Counted from the stretch's first letter, positions 16,695-30,027 are shown. The stretch is 64,000 nt of DNA from Rickettsiales endosymbiont of Stachyamoeba lipophora (GCF_003932735.1 NZ_CP033611.1:1-64000), one strand, 5' to 3'. The notes: a model not told the origin generated them from the sequence alone. Translations and numbers: made by a program.

Positions 16695-19457
16695 ATGTTT
16701 TCTTTTTCAAATACTCTAGCACAATCACAAAATCAGCAAATTATTTGTGATTTTATTAATGATAATGCTTCGGGAATTCCTCTTGAAGATGTTATTGCGC
16801 TAATTAACACATTGAGTGAAGCAGAAGCTAAAACTTTACTAGAATATCTGTTTTATCTGCAATGGGAGATTACAAAACAAGCAGAAATACATCGGCTAGC
16901 ATTAATTAGAGCCCTACTTAATAATCCTCATGCTCAAAATCTAATTAAAGCACTAAATATTATAGAGCCCGAAGTCCCTGCCCAGGATGCTATAGCAGAA
17001 GATACTATTAAGGTAGTTGCAGGAAAAAATCCACAACAGCAATTTAAACATATATCTAATCAATATTCAGTTTTACTCAAAGCAACTGAAGTAAATAATA
17101 CTGATTTTACCTGGACCCTACTTACAAACCTAGAATTAATTAAACTTAGCGATATAGCACAAGGCACTATAGATATTGCAAAACTTAAATTATTTTTAAC
17201 AAACCCATCTACTGATGCGACTTTAAATGACAGAAGCCAAAAAATAGCACAGTTTATTACCATTATTAAAAACCAATTACCCAAAAATGCTACTGCTATA
17301 GAACTTGCCAAATTATTACCACTAGCTTTAGAACATACACCAACTGATATAGCACAAATGCTAATAAATAATTATCATGATGTAAATTTAAGCTTAGATG
17401 CTGTTAGGTGGATAGATGATAATAAAAAAGAGCAACATTCATTAACTAGTGCCAATCCTATTATTAATACCGTAATTAATATAGTAGAAGCCCAAAATGA
17501 TATTAACGTCCTAAGCAATCAACTCTATATATTACAAGCCTTATTACTCAACCCTAAAGCTAATTTGAATTTATATTATACAGAAGATGAAAATGAGGCC
17601 ATTCTTGTTAGTGAGTATGTAGCAGAGCATTTAAGCGATGTGTTGATAAAAACACAAGACGTAAATACTAAACTCCAGCTACTACACTTAATACCTAGTA
17701 ACAAAATAAGTTTAACTCCATTACCACAAGCTTTAGATAAAGCGCAGTTAGAGCAATTAATAAACGAGCTGGTTGCTACATTTGAAACAACAGCGAATGA
17801 TTATCAGCTCACCTCAAAGCAGCAATCCACACTGCAAGCTTTATATGATATATGCAGATTAAAAGAACCAAAACTAAAACTGAAACTGAAACTGAAACTC
17901 ACCGACCTCATTGATGAAAATTATTTTGAGCAACACGATAACTTAAATATAGAGCAAAAAGTAGAGCTTAGAACTAAGCTACATAATAATAAAATCAAGC
18001 TGGAAGACGCTAACCAAAACTTATCTAACATCATCGAAGTCAGACGCTTCCGTGAGGTTATTAAGCTTATACAACAAGGAGCTGATGTTAATACCCAAGG
18101 TTTCTATGACAGACCAGCTTTACATATGGCTGCTGAGAATGGACATACAGAAACAGTTCAAGTTTTAGCTCAAGAGCTAGGTGCTGATGTTAATTTTATA
18201 AATGAATTTTCTTACCAAACAGCTTTACATTATGCTGCTGAGCGTGGGCATACAGAAACAGTTCGTGTTTTAGTTCAAGAACTAGGTGCTAACGTTATGG
18301 ACAAGGATAAAGATGGCAAAACAGCTTTACATTATGCTGCCGAACGCGGTCATACAGAAACAATTCGCGTTTTAGTTCAAGAACTAGGTGCTAACGTTAT
18401 GGACAAGGATGAAGATGGCAAAACAGCTTTACATTATGCTGCTGAGCATGGACGTACAGAAACTGTTCGCGTTTTAGTTCAAGAGCTAGGTGCTGACATT
18501 AAGGCCACAGATAATAATGGCAAAACAGCTTTACATTGTGCTGCTGAGCGTGATCATGTTGAGCGTGATAATACAGAAACAATTCGAATTTTAGCCCAGC
18601 TAGGTGCTAATGTTAATACCCAAGCTCTTTATGGCAAAACAGCTTTACATTCTGCTGCTGAGCATGGGCATACAGAAACAGTTCGTGTTTTAGTACAAGA
18701 GTTAAAAGCTGATGTTAATGCCAAGGATGAAGATGGCAGAACAGCTTTACATTATGCTGCTACCGTTGTTGGACAAACAGAAACAGTGTACGTTTTAGTT
18801 CAAGAGCTAGGTGCTGACATTAAGGCCACAGATAATAATGGCAAAACAGCTTTACATTATACTGTTTATGGAAATACAAATGGTCATACAGAAACAGTTC
18901 GTGTTTTAGTACAAGAGTTAAAAGCTGATGTTAATGCCAAGGATAAAGATGGCAGATCAGCTTTACATTATGCTGTTATATATGGTCATACAAATGCTCA
19001 TACAGAAACAGTCCGAGTTTTAGCCCAGCTAGGTGCTGACGTTAATGCCACAAATAATATTGGCAACACAGTTTTACATTATGCTATTCTCTATAGACAA
19101 ACAGAAATAGCTCGTGTTTTAGTCCAAGAATTAGGTGCTAATATTAATGCTAGGGATATTAGCGGCGAAACAGCTTTATATTATGCTAGAAAATTCTACA
19201 AAACAATTTATAATCACAAGGCTACTCAATTAATTTTTAAAGCACTTCTTGGAATAGCTGGATTAACCATTTGTATAGCTGCCATCTATTATGTAACAGG
19301 TAAAAATAAAATTAATCCGCTAAAATTTCTTGAAAACAAGGCTGAGCCTTATAAGCCCATTATCATTCAAGATCTAAGCCATACTATTAAGCAAAAAGCT
19401 GGCTTTGTATCAAAACTTGCAGAACAAGCCATGTCATTTATTAGTGTAAGTAAATAA
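16695..19457 (+). CDS. Large ankyrin-repeat protein with C-terminal membrane anchor
   Basis: 920 residues in three parts. Residues 1-430 form a helical domain that resembles the start of the 922-residue protein at 53196 (both have ICDFI, a leucine-rich helix, then H-x-L-x-L-I and N-x-HA). Residues about 436-832 hold about twelve ankyrin repeats around GKTALHYAAERGHTETVRVL. Some carry short insertions (HVERDN, NTNGH, HTNAH) before the second helix. One hydrophobic segment, about 848-866 (LLGIAGLTICIAAIYYV), precedes a 55-residue amphipathic tail. The anchor position resembles the paralogues at 27785-32290. Export to a host membrane is inference. Neighbouring repeat units are nearly identical at the DNA level, a sign of recent expansion or conversion. 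Confidence 0.85.
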   Translation: MFSFSNTLAQSQNQQIICDFINDNASGIPLEDVIALINTLSEAEAKTLLEYLFYLQWEITKQAEIHRLALIRALLNNPHAQNLIKALNIIEPEVPAQDAIAEDTIKVVAGKNPQQQFKHISNQYSVLLKATEVNNTDFTWTLLTNLELIKLSDIAQGTIDIAKLKLFLTNPSTDATLNDRSQKIAQFITIIKNQLPKNATAIELAKLLPLALEHTPTDIAQMLINNYHDVNLSLDAVRWIDDNKKEQHSLTSANPIINTVINIVEAQNDINVLSNQLYILQALLLNPKANLNLYYTEDENEAILVSEYVAEHLSDVLIKTQDVNTKLQLLHLIPSNKISLTPLPQALDKAQLEQLINELVATFETTANDYQLTSKQQSTLQALYDICRLKEPKLKLKLKLKLTDLIDENYFEQHDNLNIEQKVELRTKLHNNKIKLEDANQNLSNIIEVRRFREVIKLIQQGADVNTQGFYDRPALHMAAENGHTETVQVLAQELGADVNFINEFSYQTALHYAAERGHTETVRVLVQELGANVMDKDKDGKTALHYAAERGHTETIRVLVQELGANVMDKDEDGKTALHYAAEHGRTETVRVLVQELGADIKATDNNGKTALHCAAERDHVERDNTETIRILAQLGANVNTQALYGKTALHSAAEHGHTETVRVLVQELKADVNAKDEDGRTALHYAATVVGQTETVYVLVQELGADIKATDNNGKTALHYTVYGNTNGHTETVRVLVQELKADVNAKDKDGRSALHYAVIYGHTNAHTETVRVLAQLGADVNATNNIGNTVLHYAILYRQTEIARVLVQELGANINARDISGETALYYARKFYKTIYNHKATQLIFKALLGIAGLTICIAAIYYVTGKNKINPLKFLENKAEPYKPIIIQDLSHTIKQKAGFVSKLAEQAMSFISVSK
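18060..19190 (+). repeat. Tandem ankyrin-coding repeats (about 11 units of 99-117 bp)
   Basis: Units share long runs such as ACAGCTTTACATTATGCTGC and CGTTTTAGTTCAAGAGCTAG with little change. Copies with the KATDNNGKTALH and NAKDEDGRTALH endings alternate, so blocks larger than one repeat have also been copied. Confidence 0.9.
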
Positions 19458-19490
19458 TATTTTTATATTTAATTTCTTTACTAAGCTTTT

Positions 19491-19530
19491 AGGTCGGTTG
19501 AACAATCCGATCTTTTGCCTTTTGAATAAA
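19491..19530 (+). terminator. Probable terminator
   Basis: Stem AGGTCGG / CCGATCT (one G-T pair) with a 9-base loop followed by TTTGCCTTTT. It lies just after the 920-residue ankyrin gene; the stem is short. Confidence 0.5.
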
Positions 19531-19667
19531 ACTAATATAAATGTATAAGTGATGTATCTAGTTAAGCCTTACAAATGGTTTATTTTCATCACAAATAAAT
19601 AACAAAAATGGTAAAAATAATCCTCGCCAAGTAAATTTATTTGATTAACAATACAAGGAAGGCTTAA

Positions 19668-19742
19668 ATGGTCCTTGTAAGGCAGCTACTAGGCAAGATT
19701 TTAAATATTATTTTATTTTCTAGAGATTATTATATATGTTAA
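19668..19742 (+). CDS. Possible 24-codon leader peptide overlapping bamD start
   Basis: ATG at 19668 is preceded by AAGGAAGG (19655-19662), one of the strongest ribosome sites in the window. The reading frame is MVLVRQLLGKILNIILFSRD plus four more codons, and its TAA at 19740 overlaps the bamD ATG at 19736. bamD itself has no clear ribosome site. Translational coupling from this short frame is therefore plausible. It could also be chance; there is no homology evidence. Confidence 0.35.
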   Translation: MVLVRQLLGKILNIILFSRDYYIC

Positions 19743-20533
19743 GTAAAGTTCTTTTTATTATTATTTTTTTATTTTCATTAACTTCCTGCAACCATAACTT
19801 AAATTATAAAGAAGAGGAACCTAATTTTTCCTCAGCTGAAGAAGCCTTTAATAAGGCATTTGATTATATTAAAATTAAGGATTATCATAAAGCCAACCAG
19901 ACTTTTGAAGTATTAGAAAAGGAATTTCCTTTTTCTACTTGGGCAACTCATGGACAGCTCATTAATGCTTATTTAAACTATGAGCAGGGAATTTATGGTG
20001 AAGCCCTTGCTAATCTTGAACGTTTCCTACAATTACATCCTACTCACAAACATGCCGATTATGCCCTATATCTTAAAGGTATGATTTTTTATGTTCAGGT
20101 TAATACTTCAGAACGCGATCAAAAAAATAGCTATGAAGCAAAAGAAACTTTTGAAAATCTAATAGCTCAATTTCCTAATTCCGTTTATGCCAAAGATGCC
20201 AAGTTCAAGATCGACCTAGTGAACGACCATTTAGCCGGCCAACAAATGGAAATTGGACGATTCTACCAAAGTAAAAACAGCTTGGTTGCAGCAGTAAACA
20301 GATATAATATTGTCATTGAACAATATCAAAATACTATTCATGTATCTGAAGCACTTTACAGGCTAGTTGAAATTTATATGACCCTAGGACTAAAAGGCGA
20401 AGCTCTTAAATATGCATCTATCTTAGGACATAACTACCCTCATAACCCATGGTATCATAGAGCCTACGATTTAATGACTAACACCGATAAATATTATCTT
20501 AAAAATAATAAATGGTATAAGAAATTACTGTAA
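19736..20533 (+). CDS. bamD: Outer membrane assembly lipoprotein BamD
   Basis: 265 residues. A lipoprotein signal ends in LTSC, with the lipidated Cys at residue 18. Tetratricopeptide repeats follow (AFNKAFDYIKIKDYHKANQTF, then YEQGIYGEALANLERFLQLHP and further helices), as in BamD. BamD is the essential partner of BamA in folding beta-barrel proteins into the outer membrane, and acts from the periplasmic face. The stop is directly followed by the recN ATG without a gap. It begins a five-gene run through gltX. Length and repeat count fit alphaproteobacterial BamD (ComL). Confidence 0.92.
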   Translation: MLSKVLFIIIFLFSLTSCNHNLNYKEEEPNFSSAEEAFNKAFDYIKIKDYHKANQTFEVLEKEFPFSTWATHGQLINAYLNYEQGIYGEALANLERFLQLHPTHKHADYALYLKGMIFYVQVNTSERDQKNSYEAKETFENLIAQFPNSVYAKDAKFKIDLVNDHLAGQQMEIGRFYQSKNSLVAAVNRYNIVIEQYQNTIHVSEALYRLVEIYMTLGLKGEALKYASILGHNYPHNPWYHRAYDLMTNTDKYYLKNNKWYKKLL

Positions 20534-22183
20534 ATGTTAAAAAGCATTGCCATCAGCAACTTTATAATTATTAACCAACTAAGCCTAAAATTTTATAAAG
20601 GTCTTACTATTATAACTGGTGAAACTGGTAGTGGTAAGTCTTTACTTTTTGATGCCTTATCCTTTGTATTAAACCTCTCTAATCAAACTAATCTTTTAAC
20701 AACAGGTGAACAAAAAGGCTATATAGTAGCTGAGTTTGATGCTTCTTTAAACCAAGAACTCAAGCAAATTTTTGCTGAATATGATTTAGGTTCAAATAAT
20801 AATATTATTATCCGTCGTACCTTTTCAAACGAGAATAAAACCAAGGCTTTTATTAATGATATTCCGGTTACTCAAAGCTTGCTCAAAAAAATTGGCCAAG
20901 AATTAATTGAAATCTCTGCACAATTTGAAGCAATGAAATTGTTTAAGCCAAAATTTTATTTAAACTCCATTGATGATTTTGGTAAAAATTATAGTTTACG
21001 CGGGCAAGTTTCTGAAGAATTTTTAACCTTACAACAACTAAAGAATGAGTTGGAAGAATTAATTTTAGCGCAAGAAAAGCAGCTTGCTGAGCAAGATTAT
21101 TTAGAATTTGTACTAAAAGAACTGGAAGAGCTTAAACCTATACATGGAGAAGAAGATAGATTAGTTGAGCAGAAATCATTGCTTAATAAAAAAGTTAAGT
21201 TACAAGAATTCGTACATAATGTAATTGAACATATTGATGGTAATAATGGTATAAACTCACAAATTAACTCTCTACAAAAGTATATTATCCGCAATAGTAA
21301 CCAGTTTGATGAATTAAATATAGGTAGCATTAGCGATGATTTAGATTTAGCACTTACCCAAATTAATTTAGTACATGAAAAATGTGGACAATTAGTTGAC
21401 CGGGATTATGGCGATCTTGAAGAAATTGAAACAAGATTAATGAATCTTAAAGCTGCCGCACGTAAATATAGAGTTACGGTTGAAGAATTATCTACTTACC
21501 AAGAACAAGTAGCCGAAAAAATCAATAATTTAAATACGCTTGATGCTAAAATTAAAGAACAAGAAACCTTGGTTACCTTACAACATGAAAAATATTTAAA
21601 GCTTGCACAAGAACTTTCGCAGAAAAGGCTAGCTCAAGCCAAAATATTAAGTAGCAGCTTAAATGATCAACTAAGATCACTTAACATGGTTCAAGTAGAT
21701 ATTAAAATTGAACATCAAGAAACCCCTATTTCCCAAAATGGTATCGATTATTTTGAATTTTTACTTAAGACCAATGAAGCAAGCGGTTATGGTAAATTAA
21801 GCCAAATTGCCTCAGGGGGGGAGTTATCACGAATTATTTTAGCAATTAAAATTATTCTTGCTGATAGCGACATACCTAAACTTTTAATTTTTGATGAAAT
21901 AGACACTGGGGTTAGTGGCTCTACAGCAAGTAAAATTGGTAAAAAACTAAAAGAGCTCGCTAAAATCCATCAAATTATTTTAATTACTCATCAGCCCCAA
22001 ATTGCGGCCTTTAGCCATCATCATCTTTTAGTTAGCAAAAGTAAGCAAGGATTAAGCCATATTGATTATTTAGACCCAACTACTCATTTAACTGAAGTTG
22101 CAAGATTATTATCTGGAGAAAAAATTACAGCTGAAGCAATGACGGCAGCAGAGAAATTAATTGAAGAAGGACAATTACCTTAG
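20534..22183 (+). CDS. recN: DNA repair protein RecN
   Basis: 549 residues, the normal RecN size. It is an SMC-like ATPase acting on double-strand breaks. Walker A is GETGSGKS (residues 29-36). Two coiled-coil arms surround a short hinge in the middle. The signature SGGELSRI (about residue 430) and Walker B LLIFDEIDTGVSG (about 450-462) form the C-terminal half of the ATPase head. The ATG follows the bamD stop immediately, and the stop is immediately followed by the ligA ATG, so the reading frames are translationally linked. Confidence 0.96.
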   Translation: MLKSIAISNFIIINQLSLKFYKGLTIITGETGSGKSLLFDALSFVLNLSNQTNLLTTGEQKGYIVAEFDASLNQELKQIFAEYDLGSNNNIIIRRTFSNENKTKAFINDIPVTQSLLKKIGQELIEISAQFEAMKLFKPKFYLNSIDDFGKNYSLRGQVSEEFLTLQQLKNELEELILAQEKQLAEQDYLEFVLKELEELKPIHGEEDRLVEQKSLLNKKVKLQEFVHNVIEHIDGNNGINSQINSLQKYIIRNSNQFDELNIGSISDDLDLALTQINLVHEKCGQLVDRDYGDLEEIETRLMNLKAAARKYRVTVEELSTYQEQVAEKINNLNTLDAKIKEQETLVTLQHEKYLKLAQELSQKRLAQAKILSSSLNDQLRSLNMVQVDIKIEHQETPISQNGIDYFEFLLKTNEASGYGKLSQIASGGELSRIILAIKIILADSDIPKLLIFDEIDTGVSGSTASKIGKKLKELAKIHQIILITHQPQIAAFSHHHLLVSKSKQGLSHIDYLDPTTHLTEVARLLSGEKITAEAMTAAEKLIEEGQLP

Positions 22184-26000
<3,817 letters not shown>

Positions 26001-26012
26001 GAAAAAATTAAA

Positions 26013-27392
26013 ATGACCGTAGTAACAAGATTTGCTCCCAGCCCTACCGGCAATTTACATATTGGCAGCGCCAGAACCGCTTTATTTAACTATCTTTTTG
26101 CCCGTAAGCATAATGGTAAGTTTTTGCTGAGAATTGAAGATACCGATAAACAACGTTCCACTAAACCAGCAGTAGATGCAATTTTTGAAGGACTTAAATG
26201 GCTTGGAATTGACTATGATGATGAAGTTGTTTTTCAATCTGAACGCGAAGCAAGACATAAAGAAATAGCTCTTAAAATGGTAGAAATGGGTAAGGCTTAT
26301 TATTGCTATACTCCTCAAGAGGAAATTAACGAGCTACGTGAGCAAGCTATCAAAGAAAATAAATCATTTTTATTTAGAAGTTCTTGGCGTACTTCAAATA
26401 GCACTTCTCCAAGTGGGGGAAAAGGTGTAATAAGACTCAAAGCATCACAAACCGGTGAAACGGTAATTAATGATCTTATCCAGGGGCAAGTCACTGTAAA
26501 GAATGATCATTTGGATGATATGGTATTGTTGCGCTCTGATGGCACTCCAACTTATATGCTTGCAGTGGTGGTAGATGACCATGATATGGGAATTACTCAT
26601 GTAATTCGAGGGGATGATCATTTAAATAATGCATTTAGACAAGTGCAAATTTATAAAGCAATGGAGTGGCAAGTCCCTGAATTTGCACATATGCCGCTTA
26701 TTCATGGCGCAGATGGATCTAAACTTTCTAAACGCCATGGTGCAACCAATGTAATCGATTATGAGCAAATGGGCTTTTTACCAGAAGCTATGCTTAATTA
26801 TTTGGTAAGGCTGGGCTGGTCTTATGGAGATCAAGAAATTTTCTCTAAACCTGAGGCCATTCAATATTTTGATTTAAAATCGGTGGGTAAATCCCCAGCT
26901 CGTTTTGATATGGATAAGCTACTATCTCTAAATTCTCACTATTTAACTCAGCTGGGACAAGAACGGTTAATTAGTTTATTGGAAACTAAAAAAAACCAAC
27001 AGTTTAGCCCTATTATCATACAGCGTTTAAATGTAGGATTATCAGGTTTAATAAAACGAACAGCTACCATAACAGAACTCGCAAATGCTGCCGAAATCTA
27101 TACTAAAGATAAAGTAATTTTAACAAACGATGCAAGTGATAAGCTTAAATCAGCTGATTTAACTCCTTTAAGGAAACTTAAAACTAGTTTAGAAGTTTTA
27201 AATCATTGGCAAGAGAGTGAAATTCAAACTTTACTTAAAGATTTTTGTAAAGAACATAATATTAAAATGGGTGATATTGGCCCGCTTATTCGTATAGCAC
27301 TTACCGGTAGCCTTAACTCACCAAGCATATTTGAAATGATGTTTGCTCTAGGTAAGGAAGAAACTTTAAACAGAATTAATAAAATTTTATAG
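26013..27392 (+). CDS. gltX: Glutamyl-tRNA synthetase
   Basis: 459 residues. A class I synthetase that charges tRNA-Glu. The HIGH motif is HIGS (residues 16-19, PTGNLHIGSARTALF) and the KMSKS motif is KLSKR (about 236-240, GSKLSKRHGA). The C-terminal anticodon-binding helical domain is present and of normal size. Many Rickettsiales carry two gltX copies, one of which may serve tRNA-Gln; which this is cannot be told here. It is the last gene of the bamD run and is followed by a perfect terminator hairpin. Confidence 0.95.
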   Translation: MTVVTRFAPSPTGNLHIGSARTALFNYLFARKHNGKFLLRIEDTDKQRSTKPAVDAIFEGLKWLGIDYDDEVVFQSEREARHKEIALKMVEMGKAYYCYTPQEEINELREQAIKENKSFLFRSSWRTSNSTSPSGGKGVIRLKASQTGETVINDLIQGQVTVKNDHLDDMVLLRSDGTPTYMLAVVVDDHDMGITHVIRGDDHLNNAFRQVQIYKAMEWQVPEFAHMPLIHGADGSKLSKRHGATNVIDYEQMGFLPEAMLNYLVRLGWSYGDQEIFSKPEAIQYFDLKSVGKSPARFDMDKLLSLNSHYLTQLGQERLISLLETKKNQQFSPIIIQRLNVGLSGLIKRTATITELANAAEIYTKDKVILTNDASDKLKSADLTPLRKLKTSLEVLNHWQESEIQTLLKDFCKEHNIKMGDIGPLIRIALTGSLNSPSIFEMMFALGKEETLNRINKIL

Positions 27393-27418
27393 TAATTCTC
27401 ATTATCCGCTATTTCTTT

Positions 27419-27452
27419 AGATTGCAATACTCTGCTTGCAATCTAATTTTGT
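27419..27452 (+). terminator. Rho-independent terminator
   Basis: Nine-base perfect stem AGATTGCAA / TTGCAATCT with an 8-base loop, then AATTTTGT. It ends the bamD-gltX run. Confidence 0.8.
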
Positions 27453-27736
27453 AAGAGATTTTTAAGCAAAATAGATTTACATAATGCTACGGTTATTTTG
27501 TTAGTCTGTTACAGAAGATTACATGCTATTTACTTGCTGCTATAGCTAAAAAAGATAGATACCAGGCCAGTTTAAGTAAATTACCAAGATGGGTTTTATA
27601 TTATGATGATTGGTTATCCGGGAATATGCTTATAATCTGGATCTAAAGAAATTAGGTTAGCGTCCATCTACAAACCCACTAAGAACATATAAGACCTAAT
27701 AGTAAAAATCTTTGATTTTTTAAAGCATTATATAAG

Positions 27737-27764
27737 AAAAGCCCCTGTTACTCCAGAGGCTTTA
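27737..27764 (-). terminator. Rho-independent terminator
   Basis: On the minus strand the stem AAAGCCTCTG / CAGGGGCTTT (one G-T pair) is followed by TCTTATA. It ends the 27785-28648 gene. Confidence 0.75.
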
Positions 27765-27784
27765 TAAGCTCTTTTTCATTATTT

Positions 27785-28648
27785 TTATAAACCGCGGGAT
27801 ATTTTAGCATCCTTGCTAATAAAAATATAATCAACCATAGGTTTGGCCATCGATTGAAGTGCTTTTAAACTTTTAAGTCCCAATTCAGGGATTCTATCCA
27901 CTATATTACACGCAGTTTTAAATGCTGCATCTGCTTGCTTTGGAGCTATAAACCTCCCTAGAAGATATGCTGCAGCAGATACCCCAACAATACTAGTAAT
28001 AGTAATTAAGGCAATTTTAAGCCATTCTCTGCGAATTGGTGGTAATTCTAAATTTTCTCCCAATGCATCATTAACCTTATTAATAATATTGGGCCTATTA
28101 TAATATATAGCTAAATCTCTAAATTTCATTCCATCTTTTGGATCAGCTTCTTCGCCATTTTTGGAGAATATCGATTTTACTTCAAAATACTTCGCTCTCT
28201 CTGTTTTGGATAAATTACGTAGGAACGCTATAATATGATCTGTTCTTACGCCCTCATCTTGATAAGAGTAGTCGTCCCCTATCATATGATTAAGTATCCT
28301 AAATTGATCATTTTCTGGAAGTTTCCTCTCATCTTTAACTGCCTTAACGGCTGCTTCAGCAATGTTTTTTATATTTTTTAATTCTGCTATTTTTAAAAAA
28401 GTTTGGCTAGTTGCCTGCCCGGTTCTATTTTTTTCATTTTGGTTATTAACAATCCATTTTAGCACTAGAAAATCATCTATCTCCTGATTACTAAGCCTTT
28501 TTAATTCTCCTATAAGCTGCTTTTTTAGATCCTCATTTTGATGCGCCTGATTATTTATTAATAATTTAATTAAATTAGCTCTTATAATTTTTAAATTTTC
28601 AATATGTGAATTATCTGAAGCTTGCATTCCTGATTGTGCAGTTGACAT
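27785..28648 (-). CDS. Anchored paralogue family, copy 1 (function unknown)
   Basis: 287 residues, the most diverged of four tandem paralogues. The N-terminal module (residues about 35-185) shares L-x-x-L-S/N-N-x-E-I-D-D-F-L, ELKNIKNIAEAAVKAVKDER and the L-S-x-x-E-R-A-K-Y-F motif with copies 2 and 4. The C-terminal module begins REWLKIALITITSIVGVSAA and contains one membrane segment (about residues 210-230) ending LLGRFIAPKQ. An amphipathic tail of about 55 residues follows. No signal peptide is seen. The topology suggests a protein held by a C-terminal anchor. The family is unrecognised; a secreted or membrane-targeted host-interaction role is inference. Confidence 0.75.
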   Translation of the reverse strand: MSTAQSGMQASDNSHIENLKIIRANLIKLLINNQAHQNEDLKKQLIGELKRLSNQEIDDFLVLKWIVNNQNEKNRTGQATSQTFLKIAELKNIKNIAEAAVKAVKDERKLPENDQFRILNHMIGDDYSYQDEGVRTDHIIAFLRNLSKTERAKYFEVKSIFSKNGEEADPKDGMKFRDLAIYYNRPNIINKVNDALGENLELPPIRREWLKIALITITSIVGVSAAAYLLGRFIAPKQADAAFKTACNIVDRIPELGLKSLKALQSMAKPMVDYIFISKDAKISRGL

Positions 28649-28678
28649 TTCATTCCCCCTTAGTACTTTAATTTATAA

Positions 28679-28692
28679 TTATTAATTAGTAA
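28679..28692 (-). promoter_or_regulatory. Palindrome-like element upstream of paralogue copy 1
   Basis: TTATTAATTAGTAA, a degenerate form of the TTACT-N4-AGTAA element seen upstream of the copy 2, copy 3 and 40300-41202 genes. It lies 31 bases before the start codon. Confidence 0.3.
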
Positions 28693-28792
28693 TTTTATTT
28701 AATTAACAGCCATAATACCTTAATATTATTTTAACCTCAAGCAAAAAAATTAATAAATCATTAACCTTGCTTGTTGCTGAACTTGCTAATAA

Positions 28793-28823
28793 AAAAGCCC
28801 CTGTAATAGCAACAAGGGCTTTT
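28793..28823 (-). terminator. Rho-independent terminator
   Basis: AAAAGCCCTTGTT pairs with AACA...GGGGCTTTT on the minus strand, followed by TTATTAGC. It is nearly identical to the hairpin at 31224, so gene and terminator were duplicated together. Confidence 0.75.
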
Positions 28824-28850
28824 CTTTTCTGAATAATAATGCTGCTTTAA

Positions 28851-29900
28851 CTAACCGCGAGTTATTATAGAATTTCGGCTAACACTTACCTTATCCAATA
28901 ATGGTTTAGCAACTGACTTAACTTTCTCTAAAGCTTTAAGCGCAAAATTAGGTATGTTACTACTCATTGCATTACAAACCGTTTTAACTGCAGCCTCAGT
29001 TTGCTTAGGAGCCATTAACCTACCTAGAAGGTAAGTACAACCAATTATACCAAGTATGCTAGCAGCGGTAATTAAAGTGAGTTTTAGCCAATCTCTTTTT
29101 CCTGCTTTCAGAGCTTGTGGGGAAGCAACTGACCCATCAGCCGTAGTTACTGGCACTTGCTGGACTGGAGCTTGTGAGGCCTGCTGGGCTGCCGTTGACA
29201 CTATCGGCTCAATCGGTGTTGCACGAGCTTGTGGAGAAACAACTGGCTCAGCCGGAGTTACTGGCGCTTGCTGGGCTGAAGATTGCGAAGAAACAACTGG
29301 CCCATCAGTTGGAAATCCTGCTTTAGGCAAAGCTAACATTTCTTTTTTGCCTTTATACAAAGCTAGCTGCTTAGAGGTCATTTCATCTCGTGGCTCAACA
29401 GATTTTCCATCTTTAGAAAACTTCCATGTAGCTTCATTAAAATACTGTGCTCTTTCTTGATCAGATAAGGTATTTAATAAAATTCTAATATGCTGCATTC
29501 TGATGTTTTTTTGATATTCATCTGGATTTGAATCTCTCGACAATTTTATTTCATTAATTTTTTGAAATTTATCACGTGCTGGAAGTTGCCTCTCATCTTT
29601 CACTGCCTTAATAGCTGCTTCGACAATATTTTTTATGTTTTTTAATTCAGCTAGCTCTAAAAATGTTTTATCATTTAAACTAGCCTCTTTCCACTCCCAC
29701 GTCTGCTGTAAAAAATCATCTATTTCATCATTATTAAGCACTCTGAACTTTTCTAGTATCTTTGATAAGAGTTCATCATCTGGTAACCTTTTCTCCATCA
29801 TTATATATCCTAGTAAGTGCATAGATATAAAATATAGGGTATCTCTTCTAAGCATTTTATCCTCTACTTGAGTTTGGCTTTGAACTGTAAATGCTGGCAT
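28851..29900 (-). CDS. Anchored paralogue family, copy 2
   Basis: 349 residues. The N-terminal module (about 35-200) resembles that of copies 1 and 4 (FRVLNNDEIDDFLQQTW, ELKNIKNIVEAAIKAVKDER, LSDQERAQYF). A Pro/Val/Ser/Gln linker of 19-20-residue repeats follows (VTPAEPVVSPQ, PVTTADGSVASPQ; about 205-265). The C-terminal module starts KAGKRDWLKLTLITAASILG and has one membrane segment, then LLGRLMAPKQTEAAVKTVCNA and an amphipathic tail. The C-terminal 85 residues are almost the same as in copies 3 and 4. No catalytic motif is recognised. Confidence 0.75.
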   Translation of the reverse strand: MPAFTVQSQTQVEDKMLRRDTLYFISMHLLGYIMMEKRLPDDELLSKILEKFRVLNNDEIDDFLQQTWEWKEASLNDKTFLELAELKNIKNIVEAAIKAVKDERQLPARDKFQKINEIKLSRDSNPDEYQKNIRMQHIRILLNTLSDQERAQYFNEATWKFSKDGKSVEPRDEMTSKQLALYKGKKEMLALPKAGFPTDGPVVSSQSSAQQAPVTPAEPVVSPQARATPIEPIVSTAAQQASQAPVQQVPVTTADGSVASPQALKAGKRDWLKLTLITAASILGIIGCTYLLGRLMAPKQTEAAVKTVCNAMSSNIPNFALKALEKVKSVAKPLLDKVSVSRNSIITRG

Positions 29901-29932
29901 TTAATTCCTCTTTGCAATTTTAATTTTTATAA

Positions 29933-29946
29933 TTATTATTTAGTAA
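29933..29946 (-). promoter_or_regulatory. Palindrome-like element upstream of paralogue copy 2
   Basis: TTATTATTTAGTAA on the plus strand (TTACTAAATAATAA on the minus strand), 33 bases before the start codon and followed by TTATAA, a possible -10 hexamer. Confidence 0.35.
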
Positions 29947-30027
29947 CTTTGTTACATTGACAAACATCATATGTAAATATTTCCTTAATTGCAACAAAAA
30001 ATTAACAAATTATTAACCTTACTAATA

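Larger units (their letters stand above)
27393..27784. other. Gene-poor stretch between gltX and the anchored-paralogue array
   Basis: Holds the gltX terminator (27419-27452), the terminator of the minus-strand gene (27737-27764), and no convincing gene. One plus-strand open stretch (about 27484-27645) reads RYQASLSKLPRWVLYYDDWL in its middle but lacks a start codon; a decayed gene is possible but unproven. Confidence 0.4.

Noticed and set aside
18060-19190. Dense direct repeats, possibly non-coding
   Set aside because: They keep one open frame and encode ankyrin repeats.
29056-29460. Plus-strand open frame of 134 codons
   Set aside because: It is antisense to the linker and anchor of paralogue copy 2; its composition mirrors the repeats and it has no ribosome site.
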